Assembly: GCF_900169785.1 (NCBI RefSeq)
Contig: NZ_FWER01000004.1
Span: 62,001-126,000 of the forward strand
Reading direction: 5' to 3'
DNA from: Rhizobium sullae
GTDB taxonomy: Bacteria; Pseudomonadota; Alphaproteobacteria; Rhizobiales; Rhizobiaceae
DNA: 64,000 nt
Shown: positions 34,718 to 43,377 of the stretch, piece by piece
How the letters are laid out: every line of letters starts with the position of its first letter
Numbering within the stretch: position 1 is the first letter of the stretch
Position numbers and translations under genes: made by a program
Notes under the pieces: model-generated
Databases searched by the model: none
The model's input: the letters and a program-made list of their open reading frames with translations, nothing else
Told to the model about the DNA's origin: nothing

Positions 34718-35190
34718 CAATTCGGGCTTTCTTGCGTGCCGGGAGTGTCGGAAAGTTGGACCATCCAGCTGCCCTGGCGGCCCGTGTCGTATTCCTTGAA
34801 TCCCATCCTCTGATAACCGCGGGCATAGCAGTCCTTCACGCCCGTGATCTTGAACTCGTTTTCCGCTACGCACATCTGGATGTCACCCGTCCAACGTCCC
34901 CCCCGCGCGGCATCCTCTGCGTAGAGATAATAGTATCGTGACTGCAATTCTCCTTCGATCAGCGTCGCGCAGGTCGTTGCAGGGACCTGCCACCAGCCTT
35001 CAGTGATCCACCCGTCCTTGGCACGGTATCCGATCGCCACACCCACGAGGTTCTGCGTGCCGTTGCAGACGCGGAAATCGGCGCGGGCAGCATCGGCAGC
35101 GAAAAACGGTGAGAGGGCAGCGAATGCAAACAAGGCGAAACGGGCAATCCCGGACCGGGTGAGGAAACTTGGTGCGGCTTGCATCAACAC
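34717..35190 (-). CDS. Exported DUF1036 protein
   Basis: A 157-residue secreted protein. The signal peptide covers about 38 residues (ARFALFAFAALSPFFAAD, cleavage near ARADF). The mature part begins FRVCNGTQNLVGVAIGYRAK and has EGWWQVPATTCATLI and YARGYQRMGFKEYDTG; these are DUF1036 features, including four conserved cysteines (C in VCNG, TTC, MCV, DCY) that probably form two disulfides. The function is unknown. It overlaps pyk by one base, and pyk-DUF1036 pairing is common in rhizobia. Confidence 0.88.
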   Translation of the reverse strand: MLMQAAPSFLTRSGIARFALFAFAALSPFFAADAARADFRVCNGTQNLVGVAIGYRAKDGWITEGWWQVPATTCATLIEGELQSRYYYLYAEDAARGGRWTGDIQMCVAENEFKITGVKDCYARGYQRMGFKEYDTGRQGSWMVQLSDTPGTQESPN

Positions 35191-35401
35191 GGCTTCCGAA
35201 TGGCTCCCACGGTTATTCGTTGTCCGTGCCTTCTTGCGCTGCCATCAAACGAATGTCAACGCGATGCTAATCGATTATATTCCTTTCGTAACCTCCTCGT
35301 GAACGGCGACCTGCCATAGGCTGCCCCGTATCGCGCTTGAACTTGGCCCATCTGCATGCGATCAGTGACGGCGAGCGCCAAATGACGATCGGCATTTCCT
35401 G

Positions 35402-36193
35402 ATGAACCCCTTCAAACCTTTCGAAATTTTACCTGGAAATCATGACAGCGGCATGGTGATTCTCGGCGATCACGCAATGAATCGGCTTCCTGAGCGGTAT
35501 GGCAGGCTCGGGCTTCCCCAATCCGCCTTTTCCCGCCATATCGCCTATGACATCGGCATAGAAGGTTTGGCGAGAGAGCTTTCCGCGAGGCTGGGGGTTC
35601 CAGCCGTTCTCGGCGGCTTTTCGCGTCTTCTGATCGACCCCAACCGCGGTGAGGACGACCCAACGCTGATCATGAAGATCTCCGACGGTGCGATCATTCC
35701 CGGCAATCATCCGATCACGGATGAGGAGTGGGACTACCGCATCAAGGAGTTCCACCGGCCCTACCACAACGCCGTCTCCGGAACGATCGACAAGGTCGCC
35801 AATACGACCGGCAAGGCGCCGCTCGTGCTCTCGCTTCATTCCTATACGCCGGCCTGGAAAGGCGTTCCGCGGCCATGGCATGCGGCCGTCCTCTGGGACA
35901 GCGACCATCGCGCCGTCGCCCCGCTGCTTGACATGCTGAGGCGCAGTCCCGATCTCATGATCGGTGACAACGAACCGTATGACGGCGCGCTCAAAGGCGA
36001 TACGATGTACCGGCACTGCATGGTCACCGGCATACCGCATGCCCTGCTCGAGGTCCGTCAGGACCTGATCCAAAACGAGGCCGGCGTTTGCGAATGGGCC
36101 GAACGCCTGGCTCCGATCTTCGCGGCCATGAATGCCGATCCGGCGCTGCACGAATACAATGTCCATGTGTCGCGCACCGGCCCTTACGAATGA
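35402..36193 (+). CDS. N-formylglutamate amidohydrolase family protein
   Basis: A 263-residue cytoplasmic metallo-hydrolase of the N-formylglutamate deformylase family, whose best known role is the last step of histidine breakdown. Visible motifs are the metal-binding loop GNHDSG (12-17), FSRLLIDPNRGEDDPTLI, FHRPYHNAV, LSLHSYTPAWKG and the HPW-like PRPWHAAVLWDS. There are no hut genes nearby, so it may act on another N-formyl or N-acyl amino acid. The DUF1244 gene follows after 11 bases, and DUF2312 after it; the three are probably one transcript. Confidence 0.9.
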   Translation: MNPFKPFEILPGNHDSGMVILGDHAMNRLPERYGRLGLPQSAFSRHIAYDIGIEGLARELSARLGVPAVLGGFSRLLIDPNRGEDDPTLIMKISDGAIIPGNHPITDEEWDYRIKEFHRPYHNAVSGTIDKVANTTGKAPLVLSLHSYTPAWKGVPRPWHAAVLWDSDHRAVAPLLDMLRRSPDLMIGDNEPYDGALKGDTMYRHCMVTGIPHALLEVRQDLIQNEAGVCEWAERLAPIFAAMNADPALHEYNVHVSRTGPYE

Positions 36194-36204
36194 AGGAGAG
36201 CGAG

Positions 36205-36510
36205 ATGACCGCACTCAGCAAGAAGCAGCAGACCGAATTCGAAGCTGCCGCCTTCCGCCGCCTCGTCGCTCATTTGCGCGAACGTGCCGACGTTCAGAAT
36301 ATCGACCTGATGAATCTCGCGGGCTTCTGCCGCAACTGCCTGTCGAACTGGTATCGCGAAGCCGCGGAGGCTGAGGGCGTGCCGCTGTCGAAGGACGAAT
36401 CGCGCGAGATCATCTACGGCATGCCCTACGAAGACTGGAAGAATCTGCATCAGAACGAAGGCTCGGAGATGCAAAAAACTGCATTTGAACTGAACAAGCC
36501 GCACAAATAG
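36205..36510 (+). CDS. DUF1244 protein
   Basis: A 101-residue helical cytoplasmic protein of the DUF1244 family. The core is AGFCRNCLSNWYREAAEAEG with a Cys-x2-Cys pair near residues 49-52, followed by a conserved RE-IYGMPYEDWK. The pair of cysteines could bind a metal or form a redox pair, which is speculation. GAAGGAGAGCGAG before the ATG at 36205 fixes the start; the frame is open further up over the previous gene. Function unknown. Confidence 0.9.
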   Translation: MTALSKKQQTEFEAAAFRRLVAHLRERADVQNIDLMNLAGFCRNCLSNWYREAAEAEGVPLSKDESREIIYGMPYEDWKNLHQNEGSEMQKTAFELNKPHK

Positions 36511-36600
36511 GTTCATCACGTCCGATTGGACTTGACCGCGGCGCAGCTTCGCGGCAGTCACTCCCCACCGAATTCAAGACGAGAAAATCAGGAGAACACG

Positions 36601-36864
36601 ATGTCCGATGCTCATGGCGTCGCCCGCGATCAGCTACGCGCTTTCATCGAGCGCATTGAACGGCTGGAAGAAGAAAAGAAGACCATCGCCGACGACATCA
36701 AGGACGTCTACGGCGAAGCCAAGGGCATGGGCTTCGATACCAAAATCCTGAAAAAAGTCGTCGCTCTTCGCAAGAAGGACGAGCAGGAGCGCATGGAAGA
36801 GGAAGCTATCCTCGATACCTACCTGCACGCACTCGGCATGATCGAGTCCCCGCCGGAAGGCTGA
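36601..36864 (+). CDS. gapR: GapR-like nucleoid-associated protein (DUF2312)
   Basis: An 87-residue protein of the DUF2312 (UPF0335) family. GapR of Caulobacter, the studied member, is an essential nucleoid-associated protein that binds overtwisted DNA ahead of replication forks and helps gyrase. The sequence [19 protein letters not shown] (about 9-27) is the long first coiled-coil helix and [19 protein letters not shown] (about 44-62) is the DNA-contacting part. The ATG at 36601 has AGGAGAACACG in front. A terminator follows 24 bases after the stop. Because copies on plasmids and phages exist, the name is by family. Confidence 0.87.
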   Translation: MSDAHGVARDQLRAFIERIERLEEEKKTIADDIKDVYGEAKGMGFDTKILKKVVALRKKDEQERMEEEAILDTYLHALGMIESPPEG

Positions 36865-36887
36865 AGATTGCCCCCTACCAGTTTCAG

Positions 36888-36918
36888 AGCCGCCGGACGA
36901 CCCGGCGGCTTCTCTTTT
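36888..36918 (+). terminator. Terminator after the DUF2312 gene
   Basis: A perfect 9-base stem AGCCGCCGG / CCGGCGGCT with a 5-base loop (36888-36910), then TCTCTTTT. Confidence 0.88.
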
Positions 36919-37016
36919 GCGCCTGCCAACGCGAAACGGTAGAAGGCTGGCGTCTGTGGGCTGACTTTTCGCACCAGACGAACCTGGCCGCTTGCGCCAT
37001 ATTCTTGGGGTGGTGC

Positions 37017-38294
37017 ATGATGCGTGACCACATCGAGTCCATCCCCGCAATGAATTCAGACCCAGACATAGCAATCATCGGCGCCGGAGCTGCAGGTATC
37101 GGGGCCGCACGACGTCTGGCTGGAGGCGGCTTTTCTGTATCGATTTTGGAGGCCTTGCCGCGCCTTGGAGGGCGCGCCTGGACGTATGAGACGCCGGTAG
37201 CAGCCGTCGATCTCGGCTGCGGCTGGCTTCATTCCGCCGACCGCAACCCGTGGACCCGCATCGCGGAGGAAAAGGGCTTCGTGGTCGACCGAGGCCCCAC
37301 AGCATGGGGCGAGCAGTTCCGCGACCTGGGGTTTCCGAAAGCGGAACGGGAGGCAGCTGGACGCGCCTTTGCGCGATGGAGCGAGCGGATTTCGACGACA
37401 CCCCCAGTCAGCGACCGCGCATCAGATGCGTTGGATCCGGATAGCCCATGGATAGCCTATCTCCAGGCACTGAGCGGATATATCAGCGGCGACGAGCTCG
37501 AGCATATCTCCGCGATGGACTATGCTGCCTACAACATGGCGTCGACCGGTTGCAATTGGCGCGTGCCGACCGGCTACGGCACGGTGATTTCGTCGAGCCT
37601 TCCGGCCGGTATCGAGCTTCACCTGGCTACAGCCATCGAAGCCCTGACGTTCGAAGGGCGCCGTATTGCGCTTCGGACATCGAGCGGCACGCTTCGGCCG
37701 CGCGCTGCCATTTGCACGGTATCGACAAATGTTCTTGCCGGAGACTCGACCATCTGGCCATCGGTACTCGATCCATGGCGTGACGCTGCTGCTCGCTTGC
37801 CGCTCGGCAGTAATGAGAAACTCTTCCTGGAGATTGTCGGCGACAGCCCGTTTGCGCCCGAAAGCTATGTTATAGGTGATGCTCACGATCCGGCGACCGG
37901 CGCCTACTACATCCGCCCGTTCGGCTCGCAGGTGATCGAATGCTTCCTGGGTGGGGCTGGCGCGCGGGCCATCGCAGCCGACGGATCCGACGCTGGTTTT
38001 GCCCGCGCGATCGACCAGCTCGCCGAACTTTTCGGCTCGTCGGTGCGCCGCTGCCTTCATCCCCTTGTCGCTTCCGATTGGTCGGGCACCGCGTCGATCG
38101 GCGGCGCCTATAGCCACGCTCTGCCGGGACAAGTCGACGCCCGTTCGGCACTCGCCCGTCCCTTCGACGATCGGCTGTTCTTTGCAGGCGAAGCAACGCA
38201 TACGACGGACTTCTCGACCGCGCACGGCGCCTACGGAAGCGGTGTGCGCGCCGCGGAGCAAGCAATTGCCGCGCTGGCGCCGAACCTTCGATAA
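37017..38294 (+). CDS. FAD-dependent amine oxidase family protein
   Basis: A flavoprotein of about 425 residues of the monoamine-oxidase fold. The dinucleotide loop is IAIIGAGAAGIGAARRLAG (about 19-37), with E47-type ribose contact in SILEALPRLGGRAWT, and the C-terminal FAD motif is LFFAGEATHTTDFSTAHGA. It should oxidise an amine, or an alcohol or double bond, with oxygen. Start uncertain: the ATG at 37017 has GGGGTGG before it, but an in-frame ATG at 37050 begins just before the Rossmann strand and is also possible. A single gene with unknown substrate. Confidence 0.87.
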   Translation: MMRDHIESIPAMNSDPDIAIIGAGAAGIGAARRLAGGGFSVSILEALPRLGGRAWTYETPVAAVDLGCGWLHSADRNPWTRIAEEKGFVVDRGPTAWGEQFRDLGFPKAEREAAGRAFARWSERISTTPPVSDRASDALDPDSPWIAYLQALSGYISGDELEHISAMDYAAYNMASTGCNWRVPTGYGTVISSSLPAGIELHLATAIEALTFEGRRIALRTSSGTLRPRAAICTVSTNVLAGDSTIWPSVLDPWRDAAARLPLGSNEKLFLEIVGDSPFAPESYVIGDAHDPATGAYYIRPFGSQVIECFLGGAGARAIAADGSDAGFARAIDQLAELFGSSVRRCLHPLVASDWSGTASIGGAYSHALPGQVDARSALARPFDDRLFFAGEATHTTDFSTAHGAYGSGVRAAEQAIAALAPNLR

Positions 38295-38683
38295 ATGCCC
38301 TGATGCCGCCTGCCCAAAGGCTGAGGATTATCGTTTGCTGCTTTCGGAGTCGGGCCCCCCAGCGGTTTCTTGAATCATGCTTTTGGAGTTAGCCCGCTGT
38401 TTCCCGTTGCTTTGCATTCGGCGCGATAATATCCTTCCGCCGCATACTGGAGCCGCGTCCGGTTCCGCTTAATATTCAGTTATTTGACGTAATGGCAGCC
38501 AACAGCTGCCGGACATTTTCTCGACACTGCCGCGCATCGCGCAGCCATTCCGACAGTGCATATGCATTCTTTATCCGGACATGCGCGAAGCCGCGAGCTT
38601 CGCTCATTCCCATCCGGTGTCCCGCATGACGCCGGTACCAAAGCCAAGCCGAAAATCAACCCTGCTCAAGAGGAACTCAAATC
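38295..38683. other. 389-base gap between two enzymes
   Basis: I see no gene-like frame, no terminator with a T-run and no obvious repeat. The right half is presumably the promoter and leader of the hydrolase gene at 38684, whose ribosome site AGAGGAAC ends 10 bases before it. The left part follows the amine oxidase stop and may be leftover DNA. Confidence 0.5.
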
Positions 38684-39505
38684 ATGTCGATGATTACCAC
38701 GAAGGACGGAACGGAGATTTTCTACAAGGATTGGGGCAAGGGCCAGCCTATTATTTTCTCTCACGGCTGGCCGCTCTCGGCCGACGCCTGGGATGCGCAA
38801 ATGGTCTTCTTCGGCAACAATGGCTATCGCGTCATCGCGCATGACCGCCGCAGCCATGGGCGTTCGAGCCAGACCTGGGACGGCAACCACATGGACCAAT
38901 ATGCCGATGATCTGGCCGAGGTGATCGAAAAGCTCGATCTCAAGGACCTGATCATGATCGGCCATTCCACCGGTGGGGGCGAAGTCACCCATTATTTCGG
39001 ACGCCACGGCACGAAGCGTGTCGCCAAGGTCGTGCTGGTCGGCGCCGTGCCGCCACTGATGCTCAAGACGGACAAGAATCCCGGCGGCTTGCCGCTTGAA
39101 GTTTTTGACGGTATCCGCAAGGGCACACTCGAAAACCGCTCGCAGTTCTACAAGGATCTCGTGGCGCCGTTCTACAGCTATAACCGCGATGGCGCGAAAT
39201 TCTCCGAAGGCATCCGCGACAGTTTCTGGATGCAGGGAATGATGGGCGGGTTTAAGGGACAGCTCGATTGCATCCACGAATTCTCCGAGGTCGATTACAC
39301 GGACGACCTCAAGAAGATCGACAAACCGACGCTCATCATTCATGGCGACGATGATCAGATCGTGCCGATCGGCGCTTCCGCATTGGAATCCTCGAAGATC
39401 GTCGAGGGTTCGATTCTCAAGGTCTATCAGGGAGCCCCCCACGGCCTCGCCCAGACCCATACCGACCGTTTCAACAAGGACGTGCTCGACTTCCTGAAGG
39501 CCTGA
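38684..39505 (+). CDS. Alpha/beta hydrolase, non-haem chloroperoxidase-like
   Basis: A 273-residue serine hydrolase of the cofactor-free haloperoxidase/arylesterase group. The features are [13 protein letters not shown] (25-37), the second motif [10 protein letters not shown] (53-62), the nucleophile elbow IGHSTGGGE with Ser95, the acid in [11 protein letters not shown] and the His in [12 protein letters not shown]. Such enzymes hydrolyse esters and, in the presence of acetate and peroxide, form peracids that halogenate. The ATG follows AGAGGAAC. A single gene. Confidence 0.92.
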   Translation: MSMITTKDGTEIFYKDWGKGQPIIFSHGWPLSADAWDAQMVFFGNNGYRVIAHDRRSHGRSSQTWDGNHMDQYADDLAEVIEKLDLKDLIMIGHSTGGGEVTHYFGRHGTKRVAKVVLVGAVPPLMLKTDKNPGGLPLEVFDGIRKGTLENRSQFYKDLVAPFYSYNRDGAKFSEGIRDSFWMQGMMGGFKGQLDCIHEFSEVDYTDDLKKIDKPTLIIHGDDDQIVPIGASALESSKIVEGSILKVYQGAPHGLAQTHTDRFNKDVLDFLKA

Positions 39506-39568
39506 ACTTCGGGCCCATCAGTTTCCTCCCGCCTCCAGTGCGGGAGGATGTGGCCAGCGCGTAAACAA

Positions 39569-39594
39569 AGGCCGCCGGATTTCTCCGGCGGCCT
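39569..39594. terminator. Convergent hairpin between hydrolase and DUF882 genes
   Basis: A perfect 11-base stem AGGCCGCCGGA / TCCGGCGGCCT with a 4-base loop. On the minus strand TTTG follows; on the plus strand only GGTCGTTGTT follows. It probably ends both convergent transcripts. Confidence 0.65.
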
Positions 39595-39618
39595 GGTCGT
39601 TGTTACTGATCAACCTGC

Positions 39619-41448
39619 TCAGTTCGTATTGAACTTGCGCACTTCCATGAAGTTGACCGCCGAGCCGCTGAAGCGGGCCGGATCGATCGACGCGGTCTTG
39701 ACGTTGAAACCTTCGGCATAGACGGCCGTCGGCTGGGCGCGCAGCGTCTGACTGACGAAGCGAGGGGCCTTGACCGGCTTCGTGATCATTTCCATGCGCG
39801 AATTGGTCAGCGCCCACCGCGAAATTATCTTTTGGGTCAGCTTCGGCTCGGTGCGGACCGTTGCACGGCTTGCGTCGGCAGCGGCGGCAGCCTCCTTCGT
39901 CGGCCGCCCACCCTTGGTCGCAACCCCGTTGGCAATGCCGTCCTCGGAAGTCTGCGGCAGGTCGAAGGCGTCGCCGAAGCTTGCAGATTTGACGGGAGCA
40001 AGCGCGGCAAGTTGTACCGGCGCCTTCTTCTCAACCGGCTTGGCCGCAGGCATTGCCGCGCTGATGGCCTGCTCGACCGTGGCGGGTGCAAGGGCAGCCA
40101 CTTGCTTGTCGACCACATTGTTCTGATCAAGCGCTTGAGCGAGTGCCGGGGAAAGCTGATCCGCTTCGGCTTCGTCCGCGCCCGCTTCCGGATCCGCGGC
40201 CGCTGCCGCAAGCAGATTTTCAGCGAGTGCCGGGCGATCGGCCGGGGTCGGAACCGTTGGATCGTTGGATGCCACTTCCGCATCACCCGGCGCGTTGCGC
40301 GGGCCAAGCAGCGAAGGAACCGGAACGTGATACGTGCTGAGATCGGCGAACTGTTGCTGCCCCTGTTGTTCGGTGGCAGCAGCAAGCGCCTGTTGCGCAG
40401 CATTGCCGGAATTCGGCGAAACGAGCGCATTTGCAACTTCGCCACCGTCAAGCTGGCCGGCAAAGGCAGGACGAACCTGCGGCACCGGCGCATTCACAGC
40501 GGCAACCTCGGTCGGTTGGGCTTCAGCTTCGGCAGTAGCCGGTGCTTCGGCCTTCGGCGGCGTTGCCTTGGCAACCGCGACCGGAGCGGCTTCCTCCGCG
40601 CTATCCTCTTCCTCGTCCGCACCGCCGCCAAAAAGGGCCGCGAACAATGTCTTCGGCTTTCTCGTTTCGGTGTCGCCGCCGCTTGCCATGACGAGCTGAT
40701 TGGTGCTCACCCGGCGCTTGTAGTCGGCCATCGCCTGCTGGTAGCCCGGCAGGGGCTTGCCGTCAGAAGGGATGTGAATGGTGTTGCCGTTCGGGAAGAG
40801 CTGCGCCAGCTCCTGGCGGCTCATGCGCGGCCAAGCGCGAACGCCGCCGACATCCATGTGCACGAAGGGCGAACCGGACTTCGGATAAAAGCCAACGCCA
40901 CCGACCTGCATTTTCATGCCGATCGCGCGTAGCTTTGCGAGCTTCACATCCGGAATGAAGAAGTCCATCGCCTTGCCGAGCATATGCTGGCTCTTTTCGG
41001 CGACGCCGGAATTGCGCGAACGGGACTTGAGCATCGAATTGGTGGCGGGCGAACGGAAGCCGCAGACAACGTTGATGTAGTCCCTGGAACCGCTCTGGCG
41101 GTAGACTTCCCAGATGAGATCGAAAAGATGGGGGTCCATCTTTGTCGGCTGGTTCTTGCGCCAGTCGCGAAGGAATCGGTTTAGCTGCCCAAGACCCTTC
41201 GGGTCGAACCTACCGTTGCGCTTGTAGGTGATCACGGCCTTTTCGCCGGTATGGATGAAGTAGAGTTTCAGACTGCGCGTTTCGCCCGCCGCCTCGGACG
41301 GTGTGCCAACGAATACTGGTGAGGAAACCGTGAGTGCGAGAAGGGCAGCCGTCGCCGTCCTAACCACCTTTCCGCCAATGTCGGCGCACAGGGTACGCCA
41401 GCTCAAGCGCGAAGGCTTGGTGTTCTCATTCAGATCCGGCAAACTCAA
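39619..41448 (-). CDS. DUF882 (M15-like) murein peptidase with a long Ala/Pro-rich tail
   Basis: A 609-residue exported protein. After a cytoplasmic start of about 27 residues comes a hydrophobic segment, TATAALLALTVSSPVFVG, then the DUF882 / peptidase M15 domain (about 60-235) with the zinc-site motifs SQHMLGKAMDFF (His and Asp) and SPFVHMDVGGVRAW (His). This is the fold of the E. coli murein endopeptidase MepK. The other 370 residues are low in complexity, rich in Ala, Pro, Glu and Val (for example ATPPKAEAPATAEAEA), and may span the periplasm. DUF882 proteins of 200-odd residues are typical, so the tail is unusual, though long forms occur in rhizobia. Confidence 0.85.
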   Translation of the reverse strand: MSLPDLNENTKPSRLSWRTLCADIGGKVVRTATAALLALTVSSPVFVGTPSEAAGETRSLKLYFIHTGEKAVITYKRNGRFDPKGLGQLNRFLRDWRKNQPTKMDPHLFDLIWEVYRQSGSRDYINVVCGFRSPATNSMLKSRSRNSGVAEKSQHMLGKAMDFFIPDVKLAKLRAIGMKMQVGGVGFYPKSGSPFVHMDVGGVRAWPRMSRQELAQLFPNGNTIHIPSDGKPLPGYQQAMADYKRRVSTNQLVMASGGDTETRKPKTLFAALFGGGADEEEDSAEEAAPVAVAKATPPKAEAPATAEAEAQPTEVAAVNAPVPQVRPAFAGQLDGGEVANALVSPNSGNAAQQALAAATEQQGQQQFADLSTYHVPVPSLLGPRNAPGDAEVASNDPTVPTPADRPALAENLLAAAAADPEAGADEAEADQLSPALAQALDQNNVVDKQVAALAPATVEQAISAAMPAAKPVEKKAPVQLAALAPVKSASFGDAFDLPQTSEDGIANGVATKGGRPTKEAAAAADASRATVRTEPKLTQKIISRWALTNSRMEMITKPVKAPRFVSQTLRAQPTAVYAEGFNVKTASIDPARFSGSAVNFMEVRKFNTN

Positions 41449-41622
41449 TCCCCGTCAGGCTGCCCAGGTCCCCGAGCTGTCCCAATGACTGTCAAATGCG
41501 GTGACACGATGGCAAAAATGCCACAGACGATCAACCTTTTCTTTACATAGTCAACGATCGACTAACAAGTGGTTTATAACGGGTAACAAAACATGCTTGC
41601 GGGAATATTAACGGAACGCCGC

Positions 41623-43170
41623 TTATGCCGCGTCTTTCTGGGGATTGTCGGGATCGATACCGTAATCTTTCAGTTTTCTGTAAAGCGTTGAACGTCCGAT
41701 GCCGAGTTTTCGTGCCACTTGACTCATCTGGCCGCGGTAGAATTTTAGAGCGAATCGAATCAATTCCTCCTCGACGTCGGCAAGTTTGCGTACTTCGCCG
41801 GCCGGATTGACGCTTGCGATCGCATTCTCCGGCACCTCGTTGTGGTGCCCGAACGGCTCACCCGCAAAGGTTGGCGGAACGTGATATTCTGCAAGGTCCA
41901 CTTCGTGCTCGCGATGCGTATTGTCGGCAACAAGCGCTAGGTGGTCGACCACGTCATATTGCGGCAGTTGGGCAGCGATCTGCGGAAAGTCCGCCTCGGT
42001 AAGTTCCGGGCCTTCGGCGAGTACGACGGCTCGGAAGATCGCGTTTTCGAGCTGGCGGATGTTGCCCGGCCAGTCATAGGCCGTCAGCAATGCCAGCGCA
42101 CCCGCGCTGACCGTCATGCGATGGCCGTTCTTCTGTTCGGATGAGAAGCGGTCGGTAAAGACACGCACCAGATGTGGAATGTCCTCCTTGCGCTTGCGCA
42201 GCGCCGGAATGGTGATCGGGAAGACATTGAGGCGATAATAGAGGTCCTCGCGGAAGCGGCCGTTTTTCACTTCCTCGATCAGATCCTTGTTCGTCGCGGA
42301 AATGAGACGGACATTGACCTTGTGGGCCGTCCGCGCGCCGACGGTTTCGACTTCGCCCTGCTGCACCGCGCGTAGCAGCTTGACCTGCACGTCGAGCGGC
42401 AGGTCGCCGATTTCATCGAGGAAGATCGTGCCGCCGTCGGCTTCCATGAACTTGCCCGTATGGCGCTCAGTGGCGCCGGTGAACGCGCCCTTTTCATGGC
42501 CGAAGAGGATGCTTTCGACGAGATTGTGCGGAATTGCACCGCAATTCACCGTCACGAAGGGCTTACCCGCGCGGTCGCCGCCGGATTGGACGGCACGCGC
42601 CACCAATTCCTTGCCGACGCCGGACTCGCCTTCGAGCACGACCGGAATAGTGGATTGCGCGGCACGCTGCGCCAGATCGATGACGCGGATCATTGCCGGG
42701 CTTGCGGAAACGATGTCATCGAAGCCGACGAGGCCGGAGCGCGAGCGGCGGCCCGAGCGGGCCCGCACTTCGCGCTGGTCCAGCTTCATCGCATTGGCGA
42801 TTGAGGTTGCGATGCGCTCCGGTGAAACCGGTTTGACCACGAAATCGAAGGCCCCGGCACGCATGGCCTGCACTACCATTTCGATGCCGCCCTGCCCGGT
42901 CTGCACGATCACCGGGATCTGCGTGCCGAGTTCATGGAGCGCCTCGAGGAATTCGAGGCCGGTCATTTCCGGCATCATCAGGTCGAGAAGGATGACGTTG
43001 AAGAGACCACCGTCGCGCTTCACCATCTCCAGACCGATCCGGCCGTTTTCAGCCTGATGGACGACATGTCCGTGACGCTCGATTGCATTCTTCAGCAAAC
43101 GGCGCTGTACCGGGTCGTCCTCGACCACGAGAATCTGCCCTGCACCCTTGAGCTCACTATAACCGGTCAT
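41623..43170 (-). CDS. Sigma-54-dependent response regulator (NtrC family)
   Basis: A 515-residue activator. The receiver domain (about 10-130) has the acidic pair ED17-18 region VVEDD and the phospho-acceptor Asp63 in LLDLMMPE. The AAA+ domain (about 150-385) has Walker A GESGVGKE (181-188), the sigma-54 contact loop GAFTGA (228-233) and Walker B GTIFLDEIGD (247-256). A Fis-type helix-turn-helix ends the protein (FYRGQMSQVARKLGIGRSTL). It should activate RpoN promoters when phosphorylated. There is no histidine kinase next to it, and the target genes are not evident. A linker of about 60 residues before the HTH is longer than usual. Confidence 0.93.
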   Translation of the reverse strand: MTGYSELKGAGQILVVEDDPVQRRLLKNAIERHGHVVHQAENGRIGLEMVKRDGGLFNVILLDLMMPEMTGLEFLEALHELGTQIPVIVQTGQGGIEMVVQAMRAGAFDFVVKPVSPERIATSIANAMKLDQREVRARSGRRSRSGLVGFDDIVSASPAMIRVIDLAQRAAQSTIPVVLEGESGVGKELVARAVQSGGDRAGKPFVTVNCGAIPHNLVESILFGHEKGAFTGATERHTGKFMEADGGTIFLDEIGDLPLDVQVKLLRAVQQGEVETVGARTAHKVNVRLISATNKDLIEEVKNGRFREDLYYRLNVFPITIPALRKRKEDIPHLVRVFTDRFSSEQKNGHRMTVSAGALALLTAYDWPGNIRQLENAIFRAVVLAEGPELTEADFPQIAAQLPQYDVVDHLALVADNTHREHEVDLAEYHVPPTFAGEPFGHHNEVPENAIASVNPAGEVRKLADVEEELIRFALKFYRGQMSQVARKLGIGRSTLYRKLKDYGIDPDNPQKDAA

Positions 43171-43273
43171 TGTCGCCTCACTTCATGCGAAACCTGAGGT
43201 CACTCTGCCAGAAAGGCTTGAACATCCAGTTTTGAGAAATAATTGCATTTTAACGATTGTGGCGACACCGATT

Positions 43274-43320
43274 CCGTATCGAAGCGGGGCCTCCGGCATG
43301 CCGAAAGCCCCTTGATACGG
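43274..43320. repeat. Imperfect 47-base palindrome
   Basis: CCGTATC...GATACGG ends enclose GAAGCGGGGC and AAGCCCCTT arms around a CCGGCATGCCG core, so that most of the 47 bases can pair. It lies in the leader between the sigma-54 regulator gene and pepF, about 58 bases before the pepF start. It may be a regulatory site or an RNA stem in the pepF leader. Confidence 0.55.
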
Positions 43321-43377
43321 GGCCTTCCGGCGCTTAGACAGTCAGACCTGTTCGAAATGAGGAAGAGGAACCCAGCC

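Noticed and set aside
43243..43377. Longer N-terminus of PepF from 43243
   Set aside because: These codons run through the 47-base palindrome and are not conserved-looking; the ATG at 43378 has a good ribosome site.
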